From: Calditrichaceae bacterium
Lineage (GTDB): Bacteria; Calditrichota; Calditrichia; RBG-13-44-9; J075
Assembly: GCA_013360445.1 (NCBI GenBank)
Contig: JABWBP010000055.1
Location: 1-54,187 of the forward strand
Direction of reading: 5' to 3'
Length of the DNA: 54,187 nucleotides
A program made the translations under genes and the position numbers. This document shows, one piece after another, positions 18,458 to 27,323 of the stretch. The notes under the pieces are model-generated. The model was not told where the DNA came from. It was given only the letters and a program-made list of their open reading frames with translations, and did not search any database. Numbering within the stretch: the first letter of the stretch is position 1; every line of letters begins with the position of its first letter.

Positions 18458-19312
18458 CTATCGAGAACTATCCACCCACAAATCCGGATACTTCGTCCCC
18501 TCCACGTTTACCATTACATACCCTTTTTGAGTGGCAATATTGATCATATAGGGAAGGCCGTTGCGGTTTTTGTCGCCCTCGCAGGTAATCCAGTCGTTGT
18601 GGTTCGACCAGTGATGGTTATCGCCCATGATCTCTTCCGGCATTACGCGATGCGATACGCGCCTAAATGGCTTCGTTTGCGTGCCGGAAGCATTCAGCTT
18701 TCTGATATAAACGTTGAGATGGTGGGGGACGCCATTGTCGTTGTGGGTAACTAAATTGCCATCCGGGGAAATCGCCGCGGAGCAGTTATCTTTATGGAAA
18801 ACGGTGTGATTCCTGGAATCGAGATCGATGGCGCGCAGGATATGGCCGTCGCGGCATACCACCCGGTTTTTGTCCGCAGCCATGCCGATCTCCCCGCTGC
18901 ATTTGACGAAATCGACGAAAACCCGCTTTTCTTTCGTGGCGATATTCACCGCCATTATCCGGCGATTATGGATGTAAAGAACTTCCTTCCCGTTGGTATG
19001 GAATTCCAGGGGGCAGTTTTTATCGCCTTCTGCGTCGGCGGCCAACTCGATTTTGCCGGAACCATCGGCATTCACCACATAAATTATATTCCCCGCTTTC
19101 ACGGCAACTTTTTGCCCGTCCGGGCTCCAGCGGGCAAAGTCCCCGGGGCCTAATTCGATATAATTCGTATCATCCCCAAGAATGTGAGCTTTGATCACCC
19201 CGCCCTTCGCATAGACAACTTTGCCGGAAATTCCTCCCACCTGCCCGAAAAGCGGAGAAAATATCATCAAAACTAAGCCGCTTAAACTCAAACATCCACA
19301 TATAGATTTCAT
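18458..19312 (-). CDS. Secreted TolB/WD40-like beta-propeller protein
   Basis: 284 residues from the ATG preceded by GGAGTG; an upstream in-frame extension of 23 codons has no ribosome-binding site. A signal peptide (residues 1-23, ending SPLFG) is followed by blade-like repeats of the TolB type: FARWSPDGQKVAVKAGNIIY, then a FHTNGKEVLYIHNRRIMAV blade and AAISPDGNLVTHNDNG. It probably binds another envelope protein or a glycan; no catalytic residues are seen. Four or five blades can be counted, fewer than a closed six- or seven-blade ring, so it may be incomplete or divergent. Confidence 0.65.
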   Translation of the reverse strand: MKSICGCLSLSGLVLMIFSPLFGQVGGISGKVVYAKGGVIKAHILGDDTNYIELGPGDFARWSPDGQKVAVKAGNIIYVVNADGSGKIELAADAEGDKNCPLEFHTNGKEVLYIHNRRIMAVNIATKEKRVFVDFVKCSGEIGMAADKNRVVCRDGHILRAIDLDSRNHTVFHKDNCSAAISPDGNLVTHNDNGVPHHLNVYIRKLNASGTQTKPFRRVSHRVMPEEIMGDNHHWSNHNDWITCEGDKNRNGLPYMINIATQKGYVMVNVEGTKYPDLWVDSSR

Positions 19313-19500
19313 TACAACACTCCATTTTCGTAAATAGAGTATTATAACCATTCTTCCCCGGCAAACCGGGCTGTCGATCACAGAAAAAAACTTTCTGTTC
19401 TTATGGCTGCCCGGTTACTAATGTTACTACTCGATGCAGAGCATCATCAGAGGTGTTCACATCCCGGCGCTCCGCATAGGCGTAAACCTAAGCAAAAAAT

Positions 19501-19613
19501 CACCGCAAAGACGCCGAGACGCAAAGAAAATAATGTTGATTTTTGTGAATATCAGTAGGAATTTCAGGCGAAAATTTTCTAAAACCTCTGCGTCTTAGCG
19601 TCTTTGCGGTAAA
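19501..19613. repeat. Word repeat, CGCAAAGACGC family
   Basis: CACCGCAAAGACGCCGAGAC and CTGCGTCTTAGCGTCTTTG are inverted arms separated by about 57 bases. The element lies just after the end of the minus-strand dioxygenase gene. The wider space 19313-19638 holds nothing else that I can identify. Confidence 0.75.
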
Positions 19614-19638
19614 AATGCGCGAGTAGCAAAAGGATTTT

Positions 19639-20592
19639 TTACTCGCTTCCCCGCGGCATCTCCAAACGCGGCAGCGCCGCCTCGATCTCCTTGCGATGGG
19701 GTTCCAGCCAGGGGGGAAGGATCAATCGTTCGCCTAAGTGTTCCATGTCCTCGTCGCGGTCGAAGCCGGGGCCGTCGGTGGCCAGCTCGAACAGCACTCC
19801 GCCGGGCTCCTTGAAGTAAACCGACTTGAACCAGAAGCGATCGATTTGCGGGGTGGGCTGCAAACCGGCGCGTTCGATGACCCCGCGCAGGGCCATTTCT
19901 TCCTCGGAATCCTTTACGCGCCAGGCCACGTGGTGCACGCAGCCGGTTCCCCAGCGGCCCCGCTGCTCGCCGGGCAACTCCTTCACCTCGACGATGTTGC
20001 CGGAGCCGCCCCCGTCCGCTCCATAGCGATTCCAGCCGTTTTCCGTTCCGATGAGCGTAAAACCCATGCGCTCGGTGAGCAGCGTTGCGGTGGGGGCGAG
20101 ATGGCGCTCCCACAACCGCACCGCGTGCATCCCCCGCAATTGATGTTCCTGCGGGACCGGGCTTTTCTCCCAGGGGGTAAATTGCCGCGGGTCCGCGGTT
20201 TCCACCAGCGCCAGTTGCAGGCCATGGGGATCGCGAAACGGCAAAGTTGTTTCGCCAAAGCGGATTTCGATTTCATCGCACTTTACCCCTTGATTGGCGA
20301 ATCGTTTTTTCCAGTATTCCAGGCTCCCCGGCGGAACGGCAAAGGGAACCTCCACGGTCAAGCCGATTCCCAGCCGTCCCGGCCCCATATCCGGCCAGGG
20401 GAAAAAGGTGAGATCGCTGCCGGGAGTGCCGGCGCCATCGGCGTAAAACAAATGGTAGGTGTCCGGCGCGTCCTGGTTGACGCTTTTCTTCACCAGGCGC
20501 ATTCCTAACACCCCCACGTAAAAATCCAGGTTTTCCCGGGGGTCCCCGGCAATGGCGGTGACGTGGTGGATTCCGTGCACGGAAGTCTGCAT
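19639..20592 (-). CDS. mhqO: Ring-cleaving dioxygenase, glyoxalase/VOC fold (MhqO-type)
   Basis: 317 residues from ATG 20592, which AAGGAG precedes. Two vicinal-oxygen-chelate modules are present: residues about 5-140, with HHVTAIAGD, and 150-290, with GMHAVRLWER and CVHHVAWRV. The His residues of GIHHVTA and CVHHVAW and the late Glu in VLFELATDGPGF are the likely Fe(II) ligands. In Bacillus, MhqO-type enzymes remove hydroquinone and other electrophilic quinones. The symbol is by family resemblance. It is monocistronic, with no MarR-type regulator nearby. Confidence 0.82.
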   Translation of the reverse strand: MQTSVHGIHHVTAIAGDPRENLDFYVGVLGMRLVKKSVNQDAPDTYHLFYADGAGTPGSDLTFFPWPDMGPGRLGIGLTVEVPFAVPPGSLEYWKKRFANQGVKCDEIEIRFGETTLPFRDPHGLQLALVETADPRQFTPWEKSPVPQEHQLRGMHAVRLWERHLAPTATLLTERMGFTLIGTENGWNRYGADGGGSGNIVEVKELPGEQRGRWGTGCVHHVAWRVKDSEEEMALRGVIERAGLQPTPQIDRFWFKSVYFKEPGGVLFELATDGPGFDRDEDMEHLGERLILPPWLEPHRKEIEAALPRLEMPRGSE

Positions 20593-20797
20593 TTTTATCT
20601 CCTTGATTAGATTCCTCAAGCTTTTTTATTGTTAATGTCGCGCCGAATCGTTAAAATCCCTTCCCGGTTTTACGGCGGCGGTTGCGGGACGGGTTGAACG
20701 GCCAAAATAACATCAGCCCGTCTGCGGATCAACAGGGAATATTTCCGGAGAATGGGAAGGGGAGTTTCGATACCTGCAATCTCAAGCAAAACGTTCT

Positions 20798-22249
20798 ATG
20801 GAGAAAAAAGAGCAATTTACCAGCCGCTGGGCCTTGCTGCTGGCGACCTTAGGCATGGCCATCGGGGCGGGCAATATCTGGCGCTTTCCCCGCCTGGCCG
20901 GGCAGTATGGCGGCGCTTTTCTAATTCCCTGGGCGATCTTTTTAATCTTGTGGTCGATCCCCCTGCTGATGGTGGAATTTTCCCTGGGGAAAGAAACCCG
21001 CAAGGGGCCGATTGGGGCTTTCGCGGCATTTTTGGGAAAAAATTATACCTGGATGGGCGGTTTCGTGTGCCTGTGCACCAGCGCCATTATGTTCTATTAC
21101 TCCGTGGTGACCGGCTGGGCCTTGAAGTACTTTAGCGCCGCCGCGCTTGGAAACCTTGCCGGCGCAAATCACCAGCAGTTTTGGGAATCCTTTATCGCTT
21201 CGGGATACCAGCCGATCCTTTTTCACCTCCTGGCCCTGGGAGTTGCCGGGGTGATCATTTACCGGGGCATCGTGAACGGGATCGAGCGCGCCAATCGCAT
21301 TCTGCTGCCGGCCTTGTTCGTGTTGTTGGTGATCGGGGCGGCGCGCTCCCTGACCCTGCCCAATGCGGCGGAAGGGCTGAACTACTTTTTCGGATTTCAC
21401 CATGCCAATATTTTCGATTATAAGATGTGGCTGGAGGCGCTTTCCCAATCCGCCTGGTCCACCGGGGCGGGCTGGGGGCTGGTGTTGACCTACGCCGTTT
21501 ATGCCCGGCAGCGGGAAGATGTTACCTTGAACGCGTTTATCACCGGTTTTGGCAACAATTCCGCCTCCCTGTTCGCCGGGCTGGCAATCATCCCGGCGGT
21601 ATTTTCCCTGGCGCCGGCGATTGGCCGCGCTCCCCTGGATATTCTCCAAGAAGGCAACGAAGGGTTGAGTTTTATTTTCATTCCCCAGCTTTTTGAAAAA
21701 CTCCCCGGGGGGCAGATTATGTCGGCGTTATTTTTCCTGGCGCTGTTTTTTGCGGCCTTAAGCTCTCTGATCGCAATGTTAGAACTCGCCGCCCGGACGT
21801 TCATGGATTTCGGGATTCGCCGCCAAAAATCCCTGCCGATTGTAATCATTGTTACAGCGTTATTGGGAATTCCTTCCGCACTTTCTCTAAAGTTCTTCAA
21901 GAACCAGGACTGGGTGTGGGGATTGGGGCTGATCATCAGCGGGTCTTTTTTCGCGTTTGGCGTGATCAAGAACGGGGTAAAGAGATTTCGAGAGAAATTT
22001 TTAGTCGCGGAATCCAACGATTTGCGCATCGGCGCCTGGTTCGACGGGGTTATGAAATATTTGATCCCCCTGGAAGCGGCTGCGCTGCTGGTGTGGTGGT
22101 TCAATCGCGAGTGGGACGCCCAAATGTGGTGGAACCCGCTCAGCCCTTTCAGTTTGGGAACCTGTTTTTTCCAGTGGGGAATATTGATAGCGGCATTGAT
22201 CCTGGTGAACAAGCTGCTCTACCGCTGGGTCACCCGGCAGAGTGTGTAA
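20798..22249 (+). CDS. Sodium:neurotransmitter symporter (NSS) family amino-acid transporter
   Basis: 483 residues with about 12 hydrophobic helices, a LeuT-fold carrier. The helix-1 signature WALLLATLGMAIGAGNIWRF contains the unwound GxGNxWRFP region that binds sodium and substrate. STGAGWGLVLTYAVYA corresponds to helix 6, and GFGNNSASLFAGLAI to helix 7. It should import an amino acid with sodium across the inner membrane. A 42-residue single-helix protein encoded 41 bases downstream matches the small partner subunit of methionine/alanine-type NSS importers, suggesting that substrate class. Confidence 0.9.
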   Translation: MEKKEQFTSRWALLLATLGMAIGAGNIWRFPRLAGQYGGAFLIPWAIFLILWSIPLLMVEFSLGKETRKGPIGAFAAFLGKNYTWMGGFVCLCTSAIMFYYSVVTGWALKYFSAAALGNLAGANHQQFWESFIASGYQPILFHLLALGVAGVIIYRGIVNGIERANRILLPALFVLLVIGAARSLTLPNAAEGLNYFFGFHHANIFDYKMWLEALSQSAWSTGAGWGLVLTYAVYARQREDVTLNAFITGFGNNSASLFAGLAIIPAVFSLAPAIGRAPLDILQEGNEGLSFIFIPQLFEKLPGGQIMSALFFLALFFAALSSLIAMLELAARTFMDFGIRRQKSLPIVIIVTALLGIPSALSLKFFKNQDWVWGLGLIISGSFFAFGVIKNGVKRFREKFLVAESNDLRIGAWFDGVMKYLIPLEAAALLVWWFNREWDAQMWWNPLSPFSLGTCFFQWGILIAALILVNKLLYRWVTRQSV

Positions 22250-22290
22250 AGCGTCTGCAAATAGCTAACAGATAACCGGAGAAGCCTGCG

Positions 22291-22419
22291 ATGCTGGAGA
22301 CGTCTGCAATCGTAATGATGGTGTTGATTTTGGCAACGATCTGGGGCGGGCTGGCCTATTTTGTGAACCGGGCCTACCGGCGAGAAAAAAGAGAGGCGCG
22401 AGGCGGCAGCGATGAGTAG
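22291..22419 (+). CDS. Small NSS transporter subunit (MetS-like)
   Basis: 42 residues. One hydrophobic helix (MMVLILATIWGGLAYFVN) is followed by a basic, charged tail. The helix ends in WGG, as in the small subunit of methionine/alanine NSS importers (MetS of the MetPS system). ATG 22291 follows CCGGAGAAGCC, with GGAG at 7-10 bases. The position right after the symporter gene is the family's usual one. Its last codons overlap the start of holA by 8 bases. Too short for automatic calling, but the combination of context, helix and WGG makes it convincing. Confidence 0.75.
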   Translation: MLETSAIVMMVLILATIWGGLAYFVNRAYRREKREARGGSDE

Positions 22420-23437
22420 CGCAGAAAAAGGAACGGTCTATTACTACCGGCAGATTATGGATTCCCTTAAAAAGGGGCAGGTAGATCCGGCCTATTTTAT
22501 CTATGGCGATGAAACTTACCTGATCGATTCCCTGGTGGAGCAGATCGGCGCGAAATTTCTCGGCTCCGTGGAAAAAGAGATCAATTATTTCCTGCGCTAT
22601 GCCCCGGACCACTCCCTGGACGACCTGCTCGCCCTCACCGCCGGCTCGGGGCTGTTCTCCGCTAAAAAAGTGATCGTTTATAAAGATTTCCAAAATTTGC
22701 GCAACCCCAACATGGACAAACTGCTGAAATATCTTCAACGCCCGGATCCGAACATTTGCTTGATCCTGATCGCCCGGATAGACTCCATCTCCCAGGTAAA
22801 ATACCGCTCCCTGCAGCAAGCCACCCGCTGCGTCAACGTTTTGCCCTTGCGGGCCGCGGAATTGGAGGAATTTGTCAAACAACAATTTGCCGAGCACCGT
22901 AAAACCGCCGCTTCGGAGGGAATCCAGACCCTCCTGTACCTGGTAGGCGACAAAATGCACGATTTGCGCACCGAGGTTGCCCAGGTGGCCAATTATTATA
23001 AAGATAAAGCGGTGATTACCCCGGAAGACATCGAAGCCATTGTGGGGGTGTACGTCACCCAGGATGTTTTTGAATTGACCCGCTTAATTGCGCGCAAACA
23101 GCTGGAAAAGTCCCTTTTTGTGCTGCACAATCTCCTGGAAAAAGGAGAAAACCCCACTTCTATTTTGTTTTTGCTGCTTCGCCATATTATAATGTTATGG
23201 AAAATCCGGGGATACCACCAGAGCGGGATCAAGGATACCCGGAAGATTCAGGCGGGATTGAAGCTGTACCCCCGGCAGTTGAATGAATATCTGCAAGAGC
23301 TGCCCGGCTGGAAGCCCGCCCATCTGAGCGAGGCGGTTCGCCTGATCCAGGAAAGCGACCGGGTTCTGAAGTCCAGCCAGATGTCTCCCGTGGTAGTGCT
23401 GGATACCCTGGTTCTAAAATTGATTAATTTGAGCTAA
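22412..23437 (+). CDS. holA: DNA polymerase III subunit delta
   Basis: 341 residues, the normal length. The N-terminal AAA-like domain begins with the typical YFIYGDETYLIDSLVEQI pattern. SGLFSAKKVIVYKD and a middle DKMHDLRTEVAQVANYY segment match delta subunits, followed by the C-terminal collar domain (LLEKGENPTSILFLLLRHI). It opens the beta clamp as part of the clamp-loader complex. ATG 22412 sits inside the last codons of the small transporter subunit, so translation may be coupled. Confidence 0.9.
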   Translation: MSSAEKGTVYYYRQIMDSLKKGQVDPAYFIYGDETYLIDSLVEQIGAKFLGSVEKEINYFLRYAPDHSLDDLLALTAGSGLFSAKKVIVYKDFQNLRNPNMDKLLKYLQRPDPNICLILIARIDSISQVKYRSLQQATRCVNVLPLRAAELEEFVKQQFAEHRKTAASEGIQTLLYLVGDKMHDLRTEVAQVANYYKDKAVITPEDIEAIVGVYVTQDVFELTRLIARKQLEKSLFVLHNLLEKGENPTSILFLLLRHIIMLWKIRGYHQSGIKDTRKIQAGLKLYPRQLNEYLQELPGWKPAHLSEAVRLIQESDRVLKSSQMSPVVVLDTLVLKLINLS

Positions 23438-23449
23438 TGCAGTATAGTT

Positions 23450-23481
23450 GGAACTTTCAATATCCTAAAAGGTAAAACGAC
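23450..23481 (+). promoter_or_regulatory. Candidate ECF-type promoter of the sigma factor gene
   Basis: GGAACTTT at 23450-23457 resembles the GAACTT -35 element of ECF sigma promoters. AAAACGAC, ending at 23481, is a possible -10 about 17-20 bases on. It lies immediately before an ECF sigma gene, where autoregulation is common. The spacing is approximate. Confidence 0.35.
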
Positions 23482-23491
23482 TGTTCAAAAA

Positions 23492-24100
23492 ATGATCAAA
23501 AGAACCTTAGAAAAAGAAAAGGTTACTGATGAAATCCTAATCGCACAATTTCAACAAGGTGACGTTGACGCCTTTGATATATTGGTGCGCAGGTACAAAG
23601 ATCAGTTGCTAAACTACGTTTATCGTTTCGTGGGCAACCGCATCGACGCGGAAGATATTGTTCAGGAAACGTTTCTGCGTGTTTACAAGAACAAGCACTA
23701 TTACAAGGAAATAGCCAAATTTTCCACCTGGGTCTATACGATTGCCGGCAACCTTGCCAAGACGGAGTTACGGCGGCGTAAGCGGCGTAAGGTTTTCAGC
23801 GTCAGCAATTTTGTCAACGATGAACGGGATTTCGATATCCCGGATATGAACCGGAACCCCGAAAAGGAAGTGGATGGCAGCATTAAAGATGATTTCATTC
23901 AAAAAGCGATTGAAAAACTGCCCTCCAAATTCAAGGAAGTCATTTTGCTGCGCGACGTGCAGGGATTTGCGTATGAAGAGATCAGCCAGATTCTCAACAT
24001 TCCCCTGGGAACGGTTAAATCCCGGGTGAATCGCGGTCGCCTGAAGCTGCAAGAGGATTTGAAATTTTTACTCGAAACCGAACCCTATACCAACGGATAA
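23492..24100 (+). CDS. ECF RNA polymerase sigma factor (RpoE-like)
   Basis: 202 residues. Region 2 spans about 25-95: DAFDILVRRYKDQLLNYVYR, then DAEDIVQETFLRVYK and FSTWVYTIAGN. Region 4 spans about 135-190: LPSKFKEVILLRDVQGFAY, then EISQILNIPLGTVKSRVNRG with its DNA-binding helix-turn-helix. There is no region 3, as expected for ECF factors. It forms an operon with the zinc-finger anti-sigma gene 21 bases downstream and probably regulates its own promoter. Confidence 0.93.
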   Translation: MIKRTLEKEKVTDEILIAQFQQGDVDAFDILVRRYKDQLLNYVYRFVGNRIDAEDIVQETFLRVYKNKHYYKEIAKFSTWVYTIAGNLAKTELRRRKRRKVFSVSNFVNDERDFDIPDMNRNPEKEVDGSIKDDFIQKAIEKLPSKFKEVILLRDVQGFAYEEISQILNIPLGTVKSRVNRGRLKLQEDLKFLLETEPYTNG

Positions 24101-24121
24101 CCGAAAATGACGAGGTTGCCT

Positions 24122-24715
24122 ATGAGTTATTGCGACAAATTCAAAGAGAGTTTCTCCGACTATATCGAAGGCGAATTACCCCAGGATGCCCGCCAGGTTT
24201 TAGAAAGCCATTTATCAGCCTGCCCCGGCTGTCGGGAAACGATAAACCGGATGCGCAGCCTGCGGCATACCCTTACCGGGCTTTCCCGCTTTACTACCTC
24301 TCCGGATTTTGAATTCAAACTCAGCCAGCGGCTGCGGCAGGCAAACATTCGCCGCATTGAAAGAATACCGCTGAATTATTTCCAGTCCTGGAAGGTGCCG
24401 GCGGTTGCTTTCGTGCTAATGATGGCGGTGTTTTCGGTTTTCTTCTTCTTCAGCGACACTCCCCGGGAAGTCAATCTTCGGCCCGCTCAAAAGTCCAGCT
24501 TGACGCCCACCATCATCGGCGATGACAAACCCGGCAGCCAGCGAGGCAATCCCCAACAAACGATGCCATCGGCCGCGGAATCGCTGCCGGAGAATGATTC
24601 CCAACCGACACTAACGCGGCCCGCAAACGTGCTGCCGGATTCGGTTCAGAAAAGAAACTTGAAGAACCTGAACGACAGCATTCACCTCATTAATCAGCAG
24701 GGAAACAACAAATAG
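24122..24715 (+). CDS. Zinc-finger anti-sigma factor (membrane bound)
   Basis: 197 residues. ATG 24122 has GAGG 6 bases upstream; an ATG five codons earlier is less well placed. The N-terminal domain has the zf-HC2/ZAS pattern: an early Cys (YCDKF), then H-x3-C-x2-C in ESHLSACPGC. A transmembrane helix (VPAVAFVLMMAVFSVFFFF) is followed by a Ser/Pro/Asn-rich periplasmic tail. It should hold the upstream ECF sigma factor inactive at the membrane until a redox or envelope signal is received. Confidence 0.85.
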   Translation: MSYCDKFKESFSDYIEGELPQDARQVLESHLSACPGCRETINRMRSLRHTLTGLSRFTTSPDFEFKLSQRLRQANIRRIERIPLNYFQSWKVPAVAFVLMMAVFSVFFFFSDTPREVNLRPAQKSSLTPTIIGDDKPGSQRGNPQQTMPSAAESLPENDSQPTLTRPANVLPDSVQKRNLKNLNDSIHLINQQGNNK

Positions 24716-24814
24716 AATTTCCTTATACAAAATCCAAATCTTTTTTGTATATTGAAAACCGATTTAGGATAAGCCTGTGAGGGCAGCCATATATCAAAAC
24801 CCCTGATTGATTGA

Positions 24815-26581
24815 GTGAATGGTTTGAGCAAACATCAATTACTTTTGGTTATTGCGGCCGTTTCTCTATTCGTCGTTTTCCTGATCGGTTTTTTGCCCAA
24901 CTCCCCCGTATTCATCGGAATCAAGCTGTTATTCCTTTTTGTTCTGTTGTGGGGAGTTTTTTTTTATTCCCGGGTTATTTTGGCGTTTGCAGAAGAGGAA
25001 AGCGAGATTGTAGAGGAAACCCTGCCGGAGAGAATGCCCGCCTCCGACAACGCCGAGGATGATTTAAAAATCCGCTCTTCGCAAAACGTCGAAGAATACT
25101 TCCGGCAATTCCTGGAAACCGTTTTCCCGCTCATTAAACATACCATGGTGTGCAACACCGTGGTGCTGTTGATGGTCAATTTTTACAAAAAGCAATTCTA
25201 TATCCGCCATAAACTCACCGATTTCGAGGCCCAATTTACCAGGGAATCCTTTTTAGACCTCAACCAGGGACTGCTGGCGTTTATTCTGAAAGATAAAAAA
25301 CCGCTTTTGGAAAATCATTTGCCTGACAGCGAACTGCTACTACCCTATTATGCGACTCCGAATATACCGGCCCGGGCGTTTGCCGGCACCCCCCTGTACT
25401 ATAAAGACCTGCTTGTGGGAGTGCTGTGCGTGGATTCTGAGGTCGAAGAGAGCTTTGGCGAAGACGATCTGGCAATTTTAAACGACTTCAGCCGGGTGAT
25501 CGCCATCCAACTGGCGTGCAGCAACAAGCTATATGAGTATGAAACCGAGAATTGGACCACTCGCCTGCTCTATGATTTCAGCAAGGGGATTTTGCCCATT
25601 CAAACTGCCGAGGCTTTGTGGCCCTATCTCAATCGTTCCCTGAAAACGGTGTTGGAGGCGGATCGAATGATCGTCTCCGAGCGGACCAGCCCGAACGCCG
25701 GGCGCATCGCTTACCTGTCCGGCGCGGCTGCTTCCCTGGCGCTGGGCCAGGAGTTTCCCGACCATGAGGGGTTGATCGGGTGGGTGCTGCGAAAAAAACA
25801 GCCTCTGTTGGTGGACGATTTTGCGGCAAAAGAAAATTATATTCCCCGGTTCTATCTGCAGGAGCAACACGTCCCGGAATTCAAATCCTTGCTGGCAGTG
25901 CCGGTAATCCGCCATGACGTGACGGACGTGGTGCTCTCCCTGGAAAGCGTGAAACCCAACGCATTCACCGAGGAGCATAAACAGATCCTGGAGACCATGG
26001 CCTATCAAATTGCCGCGTTTTTGGATAAAGTGCAGTTGATCTCCACGCTGGAAGAACAAAATTTGATCGATCCGAAAACGCGCCTGGGCAACCGGCAGGC
26101 CTTCATGGTGGAATTGAACAAGGAGATCGACCGCTCCGGCGAATTCCGCAAGAAGTTCGTATTGCAGCTTTTAAAGATTCGCACCAGCGCGGGGGCGTTG
26201 GAGGGGGATATTGCCGACCGGCTGATGCCGGAGTTTGTGTCTTTTGTATTGCCTTTATTGAATTCCATAAATTATATTTTCCGGCTTGATCAAGACCATC
26301 TGGCGATTCTGTGGCCGGAAAAACTCTGCCAGGAAACGGCGACGGAGTTTCAAACGGTTTTGGACGCCTTAATTCAAAAGACCCCCTGGATGGGCGGCCT
26401 GGTGGAAAAAGTGGTGGTGCATTCGGGAATGGTGCAGTTCCCGGGAGCGGGACAGGGCGATTCCGAATTGTTGGAGAACGCTCGGAAGGCGCTTGCAGCA
26501 TCAGAGCGAGCCGCCCATAGCAGCATCGAAATTTTTAGAAATGTAGAGATTAATCAAATTAAAGGAGATACATATGGCTAA
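24815..26581 (+). CDS. Membrane protein with two GAF domains and a degenerate GGDEF domain
   Basis: 588 residues from GTG 24815. Two hydrophobic helices at about 7-27 and 31-52 are followed by a short linker. GAF-like domains lie at about 90-230 and 250-410, and then comes a C-terminal domain related to GGDEF. Its opening motif LIDPKTRLGNRQAF matches DxLTGLxNRxxF. The catalytic GGDEF site reads LDQDH (FRLDQDHLAILWP), so diguanylate cyclase activity is unlikely; it may bind nucleotide or act as a scaffold. The stop codon overlaps the next gene by 8 bases. Confidence 0.78.
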   Translation: MNGLSKHQLLLVIAAVSLFVVFLIGFLPNSPVFIGIKLLFLFVLLWGVFFYSRVILAFAEEESEIVEETLPERMPASDNAEDDLKIRSSQNVEEYFRQFLETVFPLIKHTMVCNTVVLLMVNFYKKQFYIRHKLTDFEAQFTRESFLDLNQGLLAFILKDKKPLLENHLPDSELLLPYYATPNIPARAFAGTPLYYKDLLVGVLCVDSEVEESFGEDDLAILNDFSRVIAIQLACSNKLYEYETENWTTRLLYDFSKGILPIQTAEALWPYLNRSLKTVLEADRMIVSERTSPNAGRIAYLSGAAASLALGQEFPDHEGLIGWVLRKKQPLLVDDFAAKENYIPRFYLQEQHVPEFKSLLAVPVIRHDVTDVVLSLESVKPNAFTEEHKQILETMAYQIAAFLDKVQLISTLEEQNLIDPKTRLGNRQAFMVELNKEIDRSGEFRKKFVLQLLKIRTSAGALEGDIADRLMPEFVSFVLPLLNSINYIFRLDQDHLAILWPEKLCQETATEFQTVLDALIQKTPWMGGLVEKVVVHSGMVQFPGAGQGDSELLENARKALAASERAAHSSIEIFRNVEINQIKGDTYG

Positions 26582-26762
26582 AAAACCGGATTTTGCGCAA
26601 AAAGGAAAGAAAAAGGGCGTTCTGCTCTGCCCGGTATGCGGAAATGCTTACTCCCTGGTCAAAAAAGTGGAATCTTACTATTCCGAATCCTCTAAGACCT
26701 GGAAGTACGCCACCCAGAACATCAAAGTTTGCCAGTGCAACGAAAAGAAAATCTATGCCTGA
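26574..26762 (+). CDS. Small zinc-ribbon-like protein
   Basis: 62 residues. A C-x2-C pair (C19, C22 in CPVCG) and a C-x-C pair (C53, C55 in VCQC) bracket a short beta hairpin, the spacing of a zinc ribbon. The start ATG lies within the last codons of the GAF protein and is served by AAAGGAG inside that gene, so the pair is translationally coupled. The protein is otherwise Lys-rich. Function unknown; a nucleic-acid- or protein-binding partner of the GAF protein is an inference from context. Confidence 0.75.
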   Translation: MAKKPDFAQKGKKKGVLLCPVCGNAYSLVKKVESYYSESSKTWKYATQNIKVCQCNEKKIYA

Positions 26763-26814
26763 GCAAGTAGTTGCGGGTTTGGAGTTGTGAGTTTCGAGTT
26801 GGATTTCTGTAGAT

Positions 26815-27288
26815 TCACAATTCGATCAGGCGGTGGGAGGTGATTCCGGAAGGATCGATCTCTAAGATCATCACCGAAGGCTTGCGATGATCCCGGGAGC
26901 TGGAAGCGCTCCCGGGATTGATGAACAGGATTCCATCGATCTGATGGTAAAATGCCTGGTGAGTGTGTCCATACACCACCACGCCGGGAGGGGGAAAATC
27001 AATCTGTATCAACCGCTCGCGAAAGCGGTTGATATTCCCCACATCATGGACAATCAGGAAGTCTGTATTTTCGAGTTTCAGGCGAAGCTGTTCCGGTAAC
27101 CGGCTGACCGGTTCGCGGGTATCGCAGTTTCCCCTGACTGCCTTCACGGGAGCATTTGCCTCCAGCGCCCGGAGAATCGCCGCCGAATTGATATCTCCGG
27201 CGTGAAGGATCAGATCTACCTCCGCAAAATGCCTTAAGACGGCGGGGTTGAGGTAATTGTGAGTGTCGGATATAACGCCGATTCTCAT
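26815..27288 (-). CDS. Metallophosphoesterase (YfcE/MJ0936-type phosphodiesterase)
   Basis: 157 residues from ATG 27288. The dinuclear-metal motifs are complete: SDTHN (D-x-H), LHAGDIN (GD), VRGNCD (GNxD), IVHD (H) and YGHTHQ (GHxH). The length matches the compact YfcE family of phosphodiesterases. It is convergent with the zinc-ribbon gene. It is divergent from the YhaM-like gene, with an intergenic gap of only 35 bases that must hold both promoters. Confidence 0.9.
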   Translation of the reverse strand: MRIGVISDTHNYLNPAVLRHFAEVDLILHAGDINSAAILRALEANAPVKAVRGNCDTREPVSRLPEQLRLKLENTDFLIVHDVGNINRFRERLIQIDFPPPGVVVYGHTHQAFYHQIDGILFINPGSASSSRDHRKPSVMILEIDPSGITSHRLIEL

Positions 27289-27323
27289 ATTGATTTTCCT
27301 GGCTAAAAAGTTCAAATCAATAT

